Source: Hawksworthiomyces lignivorus
Lineage: Eukaryota > Ascomycota > Sordariomycetes > Ophiostomatales > Ophiostomataceae
Reading direction: 5' to 3'
Assembly: GCA_002917075.1 (NCBI GenBank)
Contig: NTMA01000009.1
Span: forward strand, 496,001 to 560,000
DNA length: 64,000 nt
Position 1 is the stretch's first letter; each line of letters opens with the position of its first letter. A program made the translations under genes and the position numbers. Below the pieces are notes generated by a model. That model did no database searches and was not told the DNA's origin. It saw nothing but the letters and a program-made list of their open reading frames with translations. Shown here piece by piece: positions 33,071 to 42,834 of the stretch.

Positions 33071-34124
33071 ATGGTTCTGGCTACGCACCCCAACCCTTCT
33101 GCCCCCGTCCTCTCCCACTTCAGCCTCGCCGGTAAGACCGCCCTGGTCACTGGAGGCACCCGAGGGATTGGTCTCGAAGTCGCTCGCGGGCTTGCTGAGG
33201 CTGGTGCGAAAGTCGCTATTACCTACACTAGCACGCCCGCAGCCGAGGCTGAGGCCACCGCCGCCGCCATCTCTGCCGCCAACGGTGGCGTCCTCTGCCG
33301 CGCGTACCGCGCCGATGTTCGCAACCGTGCTGAGATCGAAGCTACCGTCGCGGCCGCAGCTCGCGACCTGGGCGACGGTCGGCTTGACGTCGTTGTCGCG
33401 AACGCCGGCATCGCGGACCACATCCCGGCCATCGACTATCCAGAGGACAAGTGGCGCGAGATCTTTGACGTCAACTTTCACGGCGCATTCTGGACGGCCC
33501 AAGCGGCGGCGCGGATAATGCGCCGGCAGTGGGAGCAGGCCGGCGGTCAAGAGGGCGGGCCCGGCGGCCGTGCCAGCATCATCTTCACGGCGAGCGTGTC
33601 TGCTATCCTTGTCAATGTGCCGCAGACTCAGGCCGCGTACAATGCAAGCAAAGCTGCGGTGGTGCACCTAGCCAAGTCGCTCGCAGTGGAGTGGGTGGAT
33701 TTTGCTCGGGTGAACTGCATATCACCTGTAAGTTGTTTCGAGCATTATACTGAGCGCTGCAAAGCTCGTGTTTTGGATGAACAGAGGCTGACAATTCATT
33801 GCGCAGGGTTTTATTGCAACGGACAGTAGGTTTTCATTGCGGAATTGACTTGTACCTTGTTGAACCCTTGGCGATCACTAACAGAGTCATAGTGCTATCA
33901 GTCCACCCTGAAGCGTGGCGGAAGAAGTGGTTCTCCTTGATTCCTGGAGCGCGTCTCTGCGAGCCAGGCGAGCTCAAGGGGTCGTACGTTTACGTGGCCA
34001 GCAATGCAAGCAGTTATATGACTGGTAAGTCGACCTCTTTTAATTCCTGCCAGTCTTGAAGTGTCGTGCTAATATGCCAATAGGGGCAAACATTGTTTTC
34101 GATGGAGGTTATACTCTTCCATAA
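33071..34124 (+). CDS. Short-chain dehydrogenase/reductase, second of the cluster
   Basis: Four exons, 33071-33727, 33807-33825, 33887-34024 and 34084-34124, give 284 residues. The second exon is a 19-nt microexon encoding most of 'GFIATD', a motif expected after the SDR active site. The cofactor motif TGGTRGIG is at residues 27-34, 'NAG' at 111-113, Ser175 or Ser177 in 'FTASVS', and Tyr190-x-x-x-Lys194 in 'YNASK'. The end 'GANIVFDGGYTLP' matches the first SDR of the cluster in style, so the two are paralogous in type but not recent copies. It probably acts on a sugar or polyol in the same pathway, perhaps at another carbon or with the other cofactor. The fourth exon codes only 13 complete residues plus the stop. 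Confidence 0.87.
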
Positions 34125-34439
34125 TGAAGAGCTTGTTGAAATTAAAGTATTAAGGAAATAAGAAAATAAATGTTAATCGAAGCTTGTGAGAAGACCGTAA
34201 TTAAAAATTGAAATCGTCATTGTAGTAGACGAATCTCTTCAAGATGATCTCTGCGAATCACAAACTGACTACGAAGGCGAAATAGGCACCGGGACACAGC
34301 TTACACATACGTAACCCCTCGCCCTCGCGACTGTCAGTTACATTTTACTTCTTACATCTTACTTTTTACCTCGGACAAGGATTACGATTCGCATAGTATT
34401 GCTCCCCTCCCCACAACATAACCACGTCTACTTTTGAAC
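34125..34439. other. Intergenic region
   Basis: No gene seen. It marks the right edge of the sugar/polyol cluster. Confidence 0.4.
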
Positions 34440-34758
34440 ATGGCGCAGACAGGTGGTACCTACCGAATTCCGACGGGTATGATTTTTTCTTGGACGAACC
34501 CGCTCAGGAAACACGGTGTATACTTACAACGAAACAGAGAGCCCAACCGAAAAGCAGTTGGAATCACACCCCAATCCCATTATTCCAGGAAAAGGCAAGG
34601 ATGATTCTCAACAATGGGAGATCATAAACGGGCATGGGGAAGACGAGGAAGAGGCCCGTCCGCGAGGTCAGGGTATGTCGAGTCATTTTGGTATCACACT
34701 CGGATGGGGGAAATGGAAGTTTACGTTGTTTAGCATCGATGTAGAAATTAAAAAATAA
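34440..34758 (+). CDS. Possible small hypothetical protein with a very short intron
   Basis: If a 31-nt GTATGA..CAG intron at 34477-34507 is removed, exons 34440-34476 and 34508-34758 give a 95-residue hydrophilic protein. It is acidic in the middle ('HGEDEEEARPRGQ') and ends in a short hydrophobic, lysine-rich segment ('WGKWKFTLFSIDVEIKK'). I recognise no family. The intron is shorter than fungal introns normally are, so this may be a chance frame. The case for it is only that reading phase and protein texture continue sensibly across the junction. Confidence 0.3.
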
Positions 34759-36392
34759 GAACGGGGCCGAGGGCGTAGGTAAAGCAAGAGTGCACGGGGT
34801 TGTATTTATGAGATTCGAGCCGTCTAAGAATTAGTTCTTGTTTCTTTTCAGCTCACTAGAGATTTCTATTGACGGTCCTTCGCAAGTCAAACATTCATGT
34901 GTTTCTGCTACTTGAATACTCTCGACGAGTTCGCTTCGTGTCGAACATGCAATTAATCGCCTTCACCAGCAAAGCTAGGCTTGAGCATGACCATGGTAGT
35001 GGGAGTCTGTCTTGCTCACACCATTACTCTTCTCGTCACTGCCATATGTAGTAGATGGACTGATGACAGAAAATATTATTATGCCTAAAAAAAAATCCAG
35101 TTCAGAAAAAATTGACGATTTCTTTGACTCTGAATTTAAAAATTTTAGTCGTGTGACCGCTGCATATGTCCTCCTTAGCTATATATCTACGAGTAGGTGA
35201 CCTATATTGTTTTTGTATCTATCTCTTTGATGGTCCGGAAAGATAAGATGCCACTGAAAAGTATATCGCAGTTGCGGAGCGGAGAGATAGAGAATACGAG
35301 AACCATGCACGATTGAAATACTTAATTCGCCCATTCTTTTAGTAATGAAAAGACCCGTGCCGTATGGTAAAACAACACGTGTAGTCAAGCAACTGTCAGC
35401 GAGTGCATAACTCTGACCAATCAGAGGCTAGTATTCTAAGGGCCTTAGGCACCTATATCTTATAGATAAATAGTGAGGCAACTAGGCGTAGACTACTTAG
35501 TTGGGCTTAATCAACAAGACAATGCATTCTCCACAACTGCGCTGACAGCATCGCCCACAAAACAAGATTTTCAAAAGTCAAGAAACCATTTCAATTCTCT
35601 CCGTTAATATCTATGAACTTTCCTGTTCTTGTGTCTTGCATCACTTGTATACTGCGCGTTAAAGCAAAGCTGGTGACATTCTTTCAAGAGCATCATACAA
35701 GTATCCCCAATCTTGCGATGCAAAATTTTAGTCGTTCGAAAGCATCTGCACATTCGCGCCCCTTACTTCCCCCTCCGGCGGATAGAAAGCTTCATGTGGC
35801 ATTCCAAACTTTCCAAGCTATAATGGCGCCGCTTCTTACGAGTATGACCGAAAGTCTCCCGCTACACTTTTAGCCCCCTACAGCTCCTTGCTGCTATGAC
35901 AAGCACAGCCTTTTCATTACTTTCTATATTTTAATAGATTACCTTCTGCTCCTGGTTGATCTCTGTTTCCTTGACGGACCGCTGGTGCTCGTAGGAGATA
36001 CATAGACGAGTAAGATTGTTAGAGGCCATGTCTTGAATTACTGAGGTAATAATAAGGGAGGGATCTCCTTGGTGCCTAAAGATTGGATGAGAAAAATCAC
36101 TGCACTCTCATGCGTGGGGGTTTGTTTGAGCTTTTTGGTACTGGCGTAATCGTAAATCCGACTTATTCCTTGCGCACCGCCCCATTCCGGGCTGTGCAGC
36201 GAGCCTCACTATTTCAAACAGCCGCAACTTTCCTAGCCTCACCTTGGTTTATCCTATTCTACAATCCACCATCCGAGATCTGACATCATCCGGGTGTCCC
36301 ATATGCCCATCTCAAGCATTATTGAGCTTGATAGCGACCATTTGCTTTGGCGCCGAGCGCGATACCACCTCTAACCAACCCCGTTTAGCAAC
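34759..36392. other. Long intergenic region before the HET NLR gene
   Basis: About 1.6 kb with no supported gene; several short frames look random. The last few hundred bases should be the NLR promoter. Confidence 0.4.
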
Positions 36393-39300
36393 ATGCGCCT
36401 CTTGGAGATATGCGGCAACGACGAGTTGAGACTAACGGAGAAGGACCTAGAGCGCGATAAACCTAGATACGCCGCGCTGTCGCATACATGGGGTCCAGAG
36501 GCTGACGAAGTCTCGTATAATGATATGGTTGACCGCACTGGCAAGAACAAGAAAGGTTACGAGAAGATAAGATTCTGTGCAGCACAAGCAAGACGAGATG
36601 GACTTCAGTACTTCTGGGTGGATACGTGCTGCATAAATAAAGCAAACTACCAGGAGCTGCCCACAGCGATCAATTCCATGTTTCGCTGGTATCAGAACGC
36701 TGTCCGATGCTACGTCTACCTGTCAGATGTCCCAGGTTCGAACCACGAGGAATGGAAGTTGGGGCTTTATGCGAGCAGATGGTTTACTCGGGGGTGGACG
36801 CTTCAAGAGCTTTTAGCTCCAACTTCCGTCGAATTCTTCACAGCGGATGGTCTGCGGATTGGTGACAAGAGATCACTCGAGGAACAGATCCACGAAATAA
36901 CCCGAATTGCCCTTCCAGCGCTTCGCGGGGACAGCCTTGACCAGTTCGATATTGAAGAACGCTTCGGGTGGGCAGAGACGCGGCAAACATCTCGCGAGGA
37001 AGACTGGGCGTACTCTCTCTTGGGCATTTTTGGGGTTTTCATGCCGCTTATATACGGCGAGGGAAAGGCGCATGCGGCACATCGGCTCAGGAAAGAGGTT
37101 TCTGAGGCTAAGAACCATAACAACATGGCAAACTATCATGGAGATACATCATCAATGAATTCTATTGTCGCATTGCCGCATACTGCGCCTGTTGCAGACA
37201 CAGATCACAACGGCACCGCTTTGCCCTGGTCCAACATTCCATTCCGCCAGAACACGCATTTTGTTGGCCGAGAGGAAACCCTTGCTTCTCTGAGAGATCT
37301 GTTTTTCCTCCAAGGAAGCCAAAGGGCGGCGCTTGTTGGACTGGGCGGCATTGGGAAGACTCAGGTGGCTCTCGAGTTGGCCCACTGGACGAGGCAAAAC
37401 AAGCCGGACCATTCCATATTCTGGGTGCCTGCATTAAGCAATACGACCTTCGAACAAGCTTTTACCGAGATTGCAGGGATGTTGTCAATCAAAAGCACTG
37501 GAGATGATGATATAAAGAAATTGATCCGGCAGCACTTAGGTTCTAACGCGGCGGGGCCTTGGCTTTTCATTTTAGACAATGCAGACGACATGAACATAGT
37601 TGACGCTATAATTCAGTACCTTCCAGAAAGCGACCAAGGCATAATGCTTATTACGACGCGCTCTCGTGACGTCGCATTGTCGGTAGCTGATGGTACTATG
37701 GTCGAGCTGCATGAAATGAGCCCACAGGAGGCGAGGAATGTCTTGCGAAACTCACTTTCCGCAGCCGCTTTACGAAACGACGCATATGTGGAAGAGCTAT
37801 TGAAGGAACTTAATTATCTGCCATTGGCACTCGCACAAGGCGCGGCATACCTGAAAAGAAACCAAATATCAATTGAAACATATCTCAGCTTGCTGCGCGG
37901 CAGTGAGAAGGACGTCGTGGGCCTGCTGAGCAGAGAATTTCCTGATCGTACACGATACGCCGGTTCGCCGAATGCCGTGGCGACGACGTGGCTCGTATCA
38001 TTTGACCAGATCCGCCAGTCCCACCCTGATGCCTCTCATCTCCTTTCGTTTATTTCACATATCGAACCAAAGGCGATTCCTCAATCCATCCTGCCAGATG
38101 TTGGATCGAGAGAGCGGATGATTGATGCCATCGGCACGCTTTGTGGGTATTCCTTTTTAAGTAAACGAGGCGAAAGCGATGTTTTCGATATGCACAGCCT
38201 GGTGCACATAGCAACGCGAATCTGGATTGAAAAGCACATGCGCATGCGAGAGGCCGAGATTGAGGCTATCCGGCATCTTAATATAAAGTTTTCCTTGGAT
38301 AACAGCCACTATCATACAGTATGGAGGTCATATCTTCCCCACGCACTTTGTCTACTTCAAGGAAGTGGCGATTGTCAAATAGAGGAGCGATATGATCTTT
38401 TATGGAAGGTGGGAGAATGCCTTCGTGCGGACAGACGTTTCCGAGAAGAGGTTAAGGTCCTCACAGAAGTATACGAGCGAAGAAAGCAGCTTTATCCAGA
38501 AGAGAACATCTCTCGTCTCAATGCAGAACACGACCTCGCGGTAGCATATCTCAACTCTGGGCGTGACAAGGAAGCTCTGGACATGTTTCAACATGAGGTG
38601 CGAGTCCTAAGGAGGACAATGCCAGAAGACGACGGACTTCGACTAGCGGCGGAGCACCAACTCGCCAGAGCATACCTCGATGTGAGTCGCGTCAAGGAAG
38701 CTATCGAAATCTTAGAGCCTGTAGTCGGAATTGTGAAAAGGATAATGAGAGAAGACGACAAATCTCGACTGGCACCCGAACATGAACTCGCGAGGGCGTA
38801 CCTTGGGGAAGGACGTAGCAAAGACGCTATTAACATCTTAGAGCATATAGTAGAGATCGAAAAGAAGATTCTGTCGGAAGACAGTGACTCTCGACTGGCA
38901 TCAGAGCACGAGCTTGCAGAAGCGTACCTTATGAACGGGCATGTTCAGAAAGCTATCGGCATCTTTGAACATGTAGTAAAAATCAAAAAAAGAACATTGA
39001 GAGAAGATGATCGATCTCGACTGACATCCGAACATGAACTCGCAAGTGCGTACCTTGAGGAAGAACGTGTTGAAGACGCTATCGAAATCTTAGAGCATGT
39101 AGTAGAGATCGAAAAACAGATTCTGTCAGAAGACAGTGAATCTCGACTGTCATCAGAGCACGAGCTTGCAAGAGCATACCTTATGAACGGGCATGTTCAG
39201 AAAGCTATCGGCATCTTTGAACATATAGGAGAAATCGAAAAACGAACATTGAGAGAAGATGACCGATCTCGACTGGCATCTGAACATGAACTCGCAAGTG

Positions 39301-39512
39301 CGTACCTTGAGGAAGAACGTGTTAAAGATGCTGTCGAAATATTGGAACACGTAGTAGCAATCAAAAAAGAGATTCTAGTGGAAGACAGTGTATCTCGACT
39401 AGCATCAGAGCAACAGCTTGCAAGAGCGTACCGCATGGATGGGCAACATCAGAAAGCTATCGGCATCACTGAACACATAGCAGCCATAAAAAAAGACCCT
39501 AGCAGAATATGA
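36393..39512 (+). CDS. HET/NB-ARC/TPR NLR-like (STAND) protein
   Basis: Single-exon gene, 1,039 residues. Residues 1-230 form a HET domain: 'YAALSHTWG', 'YFWVDTCCINK', 'RWFTRGWTLQELLAP' and 'DWAYSLLGIFGVFMPLIYGEG'. An NB-ARC NTPase follows, with P-loop GLGGIGKT at 316-323, 'LFILDNADD' as Walker B, 'IMLITTRSRD', 'LPLALAQGAAYL' and an MHD-like 'FDMHSLVH'. From about residue 690 to the end runs an array of 42-residue TPRs of the kinesin-light-chain type ('LASEHELARAYL'). Such fungal NLRs are sensors whose HET domain can trigger programmed cell death in heterokaryon incompatibility or defence. Odd point: the stop at 39510 follows an A7 run, and further TPR sequence continues in another frame. The present protein may be a shortened form, but it still keeps all three domains. 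Confidence 0.92.
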   Translation: MRLLEICGNDELRLTEKDLERDKPRYAALSHTWGPEADEVSYNDMVDRTGKNKKGYEKIRFCAAQARRDGLQYFWVDTCCINKANYQELPTAINSMFRWYQNAVRCYVYLSDVPGSNHEEWKLGLYASRWFTRGWTLQELLAPTSVEFFTADGLRIGDKRSLEEQIHEITRIALPALRGDSLDQFDIEERFGWAETRQTSREEDWAYSLLGIFGVFMPLIYGEGKAHAAHRLRKEVSEAKNHNNMANYHGDTSSMNSIVALPHTAPVADTDHNGTALPWSNIPFRQNTHFVGREETLASLRDLFFLQGSQRAALVGLGGIGKTQVALELAHWTRQNKPDHSIFWVPALSNTTFEQAFTEIAGMLSIKSTGDDDIKKLIRQHLGSNAAGPWLFILDNADDMNIVDAIIQYLPESDQGIMLITTRSRDVALSVADGTMVELHEMSPQEARNVLRNSLSAAALRNDAYVEELLKELNYLPLALAQGAAYLKRNQISIETYLSLLRGSEKDVVGLLSREFPDRTRYAGSPNAVATTWLVSFDQIRQSHPDASHLLSFISHIEPKAIPQSILPDVGSRERMIDAIGTLCGYSFLSKRGESDVFDMHSLVHIATRIWIEKHMRMREAEIEAIRHLNIKFSLDNSHYHTVWRSYLPHALCLLQGSGDCQIEERYDLLWKVGECLRADRRFREEVKVLTEVYERRKQLYPEENISRLNAEHDLAVAYLNSGRDKEALDMFQHEVRVLRRTMPEDDGLRLAAEHQLARAYLDVSRVKEAIEILEPVVGIVKRIMREDDKSRLAPEHELARAYLGEGRSKDAINILEHIVEIEKKILSEDSDSRLASEHELAEAYLMNGHVQKAIGIFEHVVKIKKRTLREDDRSRLTSEHELASAYLEEERVEDAIEILEHVVEIEKQILSEDSESRLSSEHELARAYLMNGHVQKAIGIFEHIGEIEKRTLREDDRSRLASEHELASAYLEEERVKDAVEILEHVVAIKKEILVEDSVSRLASEQQLARAYRMDGQHQKAIGITEHIAAIKKDPSRI
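38853..39356 (+). repeat. 252-bp higher-order tandem repeat inside the TPR array
   Basis: Two adjacent 252-bp units (38853-39104 and 39105-39356), each coding two 42-residue TPRs, are nearly identical at the DNA level by eye. A partial third unit follows. Near-identity contrasts with the more divergent TPRs upstream and indicates recent duplication or gene conversion. Confidence 0.8.
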
Positions 39513-39831
39513 CAATTCTCGGTTAAAGTCGGGGTATGAACTTAAGAGAGCATATCACACTTACGGACGCAACGAAGACGGTATAACAGTCTTGGTGGAT
39601 ATAGTGTTAATCAAAGAGAAGACATTACGAGAAGACGATGCATTCTGATTAGCATCAGAGTACGAACTCGCAAGAGCACACATTAACGACGGGCGCATTA
39701 CAGATGGTGTAAAAATCCCGGGACATGTAGCACCGCTGCTAAAGAAGCCTCCGGAAGCTAAATATTCGAGAAGGTCGGTAGAGATACTGCTTTCTGATGC
39801 GCTGCAGAGTACAGATTGTAAATCAGCCTAG
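39513..39831 (+). pseudogene. Frameshifted continuation of the NLR TPR array
   Basis: After the stop at 39510 the shifted frame still codes TPR-like sequence ('SGYELKRAYHTYG', 'LASEYELARAHINDG'). Dropping one A from the A7 run at 39488-39494 restores the 42-residue repeat spacing exactly, and this frame then runs to TAG at 39829. It contains one further stop, TGA at 39646-39648, where consensus has Arg. It is therefore a broken former C-terminus of roughly 110 residues, unless the A7 length is a sequencing error. Confidence 0.7.
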
Positions 39832-39891
39832 AGTTGTTCTATAACAACTACGTGTTTGAACTTTAATAATTCTGCAATTATTATGAGCTTT

Positions 39892-40006
39892 ACAGGTTAA
39901 AGGCAGGAGGCGCTGTTCTGGCCATCATTTTCGGTAGGCATGTGCACTATTTTTGATGTCCTCTGCAGCGAGAGGTTTGTCTCTTAGAAGTACTTCGCAC
40001 TTGTGT
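39892..40006 (+). repeat. Dispersed degenerate repeat, copy B
   Basis: Same-strand partner of 18486-18600, sharing ACAGGTTAAAG at its start, TGGCCATCATT-like and ATTTTTG..GTCCTCT cores and AGAAGTACTT. Similarity fades outside about 115 bases. Confidence 0.5.
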
Positions 40007-40945
40007 AGATAATACACTTCAAGCTTAGACCTTGTAGGGACCTATTTATTTTGACCAAATAAAGAGATTGTCTTTTTGTATCTGTTCCTTTCTGCTGTCT
40101 TGTTCTTTCTGTATGGTATTACTGTCTGAGAGTAGGTATGTAAGCGTCTTCTATCCTTAGCAGGTAGGGAAGAAATTTATAATTTTAAATACAAGGTACA
40201 TAATAGAGATCATATAGGAAAAAGTCAAATATGCATGTGATCGAGAGCACCAACTGCGCGCACTTTTATTATCACAACATCCTTACAACCGTTGCATCAA
40301 CCGACAACTGACACTTTAAATTCACTCTACGGCTCAACACTAGTAATTCTACTACGGAACACATAAAACCCTCATACTTTTATGAACAGCTCAAGAGTCG
40401 GTGCCAAGAGTATAGGGTTGGATTTTATGTGAATCTCAGACCTCTCTTACAGGTCCAGACACGATTCGGGCCGTTTGTTTGGTTAGTGACCCGCAAGCCG
40501 GGTCAACACCCCAAATGGGCAAGTTTTCAACTGACAACCCAGCCGCCATAGTTGCCTTTCGTAGAGACGTCGTGAGCTGCGAATATGCAGCAAGCATGTG
40601 TTGGTGAAGTACTCCGTACATCGTCGTACTACAAACTTTTCCATTTACCCCAGGTCCGCATCCCCGCATGGTGCCAACATATGGGGAGGAATCGGCATAG
40701 ACTGTTCGGTACCGCGCCCAACTATGCCCCTTTCGATATTCTAGAGTTCTAGATCTACCGATGAACGACCAGTGGGCACTTTTCAAAGTTTTGTTTTTCG
40801 ACTGTGGTTGTCTGGTCCGCCCTCGAGTGAATCGTGGCCATACCATTCAGGCATCTAAGAGAATGCCAACACGTAAGAGGCGGCTGGCAGCTGGCCCATC
40901 ATGTCAGCTGTTCGGCCATATCCAAAATATCTGCTGCATATGATG

Positions 40946-40983
40946 CGACCGACACCGACACCGACACCGACGCCGACGCCGAA
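40946..40983. repeat. CGACAC/CGACGC hexanucleotide tract
   Basis: About six imperfect hexamer copies, upstream of the AA13 LPMO gene. A simple repeat with no function I can assign. Confidence 0.7.
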
Positions 40984-41165
40984 ACCAAGTCGATGTGGCC
41001 CTGGTAGAACGCTTGACTGTTCGGCATGTTAAAAAACAGGAGCCTAGGCAAGCATAAAGACGCAGAAAGTCCATTCTCTTGAGACCTCTAGTTGACGACA
41101 CTCTAAGTTTCTACCTGGCTCGCAATTATTTTCTCTCAGATATTCCAGAATCAAAGCTGCGTACC

Positions 41166-42454
41166 ATGAAGTCTCTTATTATACTAGTCCTCGCGGCGTG
41201 CGCCTATGGGCATGGCTATTTGACGATTCCATATAGCCGTACTCGGCTCGGATACCAGGTTCGTGTTGACCGTCCCCCTAAGGCCGTTTAGGATCTCCTC
41301 CGAAGGCGCAGGCAATATATAAGAGCAGAAGCGGAATGATACAAGTGGATTCCGAAACCAAAAACTCACAATTGTAACAGGCTGGGAAAGACTCGTGTCC
41401 GGAATGCACCATTCTGGAGCCTGTAACTGCATGGCCTGACCTTGATGCCGCCCAGGTGGGCCGTAGCGGCCCATGTGGGTACAACGCACGCGTCAGCGTC
41501 GACTACAACACCCCGACATCTGACTATGGCACGTCGGTGGTAGCGTCCTACGCGGTTGGCGACGTTGTGTCCGTGCAGTGGTGCGTGGACAACAACGGCG
41601 ACCATGGCGGCATGTTCAGCTACCGGATCTGTCAGAACCAGACGCTGGTCGACAAGTTCCTCACCCCCGGGTATACGCCGACGAACGACGAGAAGCAGGC
41701 TGCGGAAGACTGCTTCGAGGCCGGGCTGCTGAAGTGCACAGACGTGGACGGCCAAGCGTGCGGCTACAGCCCGGACTGCACGGCCGGTCAAGCTTGCTAC
41801 CGGAATGACTGGTTTACGTGTAACGCGTTTTCGGCGAGTGAGAGACGCGCCTGCGAGGGGGTGGATGGAACAGCACTCGGCTCGTGCTACACGTCTATTG
41901 CGGGCGGGTACACGGTGACAAAGAAGATCAAGATACCGAACTACGTATCAAATCACACCCTGCTGTCGCTGAGATGGAATTCGTTTCAGACGGGGCAGGT
42001 GTATCTCACTTGTGCGGATATCGCTATCACCGGACCGTCGAGTGGTGGTGGATCAGGATCGTCCACTACGGCGGCAACGCTGACCACGTCAACCACTCAA
42101 GCGACCAGTGTATCCACAACTACAGGATCTTGCACGCCGGCTGCGAGCGTTGCTGTCACATTCAATGAGATTGTGACCACGGTTTACGGTCAGACGATCA
42201 AAGTGGCTGGTTCGAACTCGCAGCTCGGGAACTGGGATACCGGTTCCGCGCCGGCGTTGTCGGCGTCTCAGTATACCAGCTCGAACCATTTATGGACTTA
42301 CACGGTAACGCTGGCAGCGGGGACAACCTTTGAGTATAAATTCATCAATGTGGCTGCAGATGGGACCGTGACCTGGGAGAGCGACCCGAATCGTTCCTAC
42401 ACAGTGCCGAGCGGATGTGCAACGGCCGTCACCGTATCCAACACCTGGCGCTAA
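41166..42454 (+). CDS. Starch-active LPMO, AA13 family, with CBM20
   Basis: Two exons, 41166-41258 and 41381-42454, with a 122-nt intron, give 388 residues. Signal peptide 1-15 leaves His16 as the N-terminal copper ligand ('[16 protein letters not shown]'). The second copper histidine is His106 in '[15 protein letters not shown]'. Exon 2 opens with '[20 protein letters not shown]', diagnostic of AA13. A serine/threonine-rich linker near residues 265-290 joins a C-terminal CBM20 starch-binding module ('[12 protein letters not shown]', '[20 protein letters not shown]'). The enzyme is secreted and oxidatively cleaves starch, especially resistant granules, boosting amylases. The N-terminal His is separated from the rest by the intron, so an intron-blind gene call would lose the signal peptide and the catalytic histidine. 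Confidence 0.94.
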
Positions 42455-42834
42455 GGTTGTCGTAGCTCCATCTTTGTAGCAATATATTCCACTCTGAGTT
42501 TCTAGCCAAGAAATTTACTTATAGTATCCAATTCCAGTCACTGATTGTAAACGATCCAAAGATTTCATATGCTTGAATGGCAGCTTCAATCAGTGCCACA
42601 TGTCTGGTTCAAGCTTCATGAAAAGCGAAAGTAGACGTCAGTGTCTTATACCCGTAAAGAGAGAGAAATGGCATTCATGGATCTGGTTTATGGTTGTATA
42701 GAAACTACATTGCAATTATAGTTGCTTCATCATTGCGTACCCGGTCGTCGAGGACGCCAAAAGACTTTGGCTAATAGGCAAGAAAGAATTGGCCACAATA
42801 GCAGTTCCCGACTTACAGGAGTGATGCAAGCGCG
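42455..42834. other. Intergenic region between convergent loci
   Basis: 3' flanks of the AA13 gene (+) and the decayed TPR-SET gene (-). Nothing coding seen. Confidence 0.45.

Larger units (their letters stand above)
39832..41165. other. Long intergenic region with repeats
   Basis: No gene recognised. It contains copy B of the dispersed repeat (39892-40006) and a CGACAC/CGACGC hexanucleotide tract. The end is the AA13 LPMO promoter. Confidence 0.45.

Noticed and set aside
22477..34124. Secondary-metabolite cluster reading of the SDR/TF/MFS run
   Set aside because: No polyketide synthase, peptide synthetase, terpene cyclase or prenyltransferase is present, while the porter, kinase and zinc dehydrogenase fit carbon metabolism.
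35012..35200. 62-codon frame with a lysine/serine-rich patch
   Set aside because: Short, low-complexity and unsupported by any motif or splice pattern.
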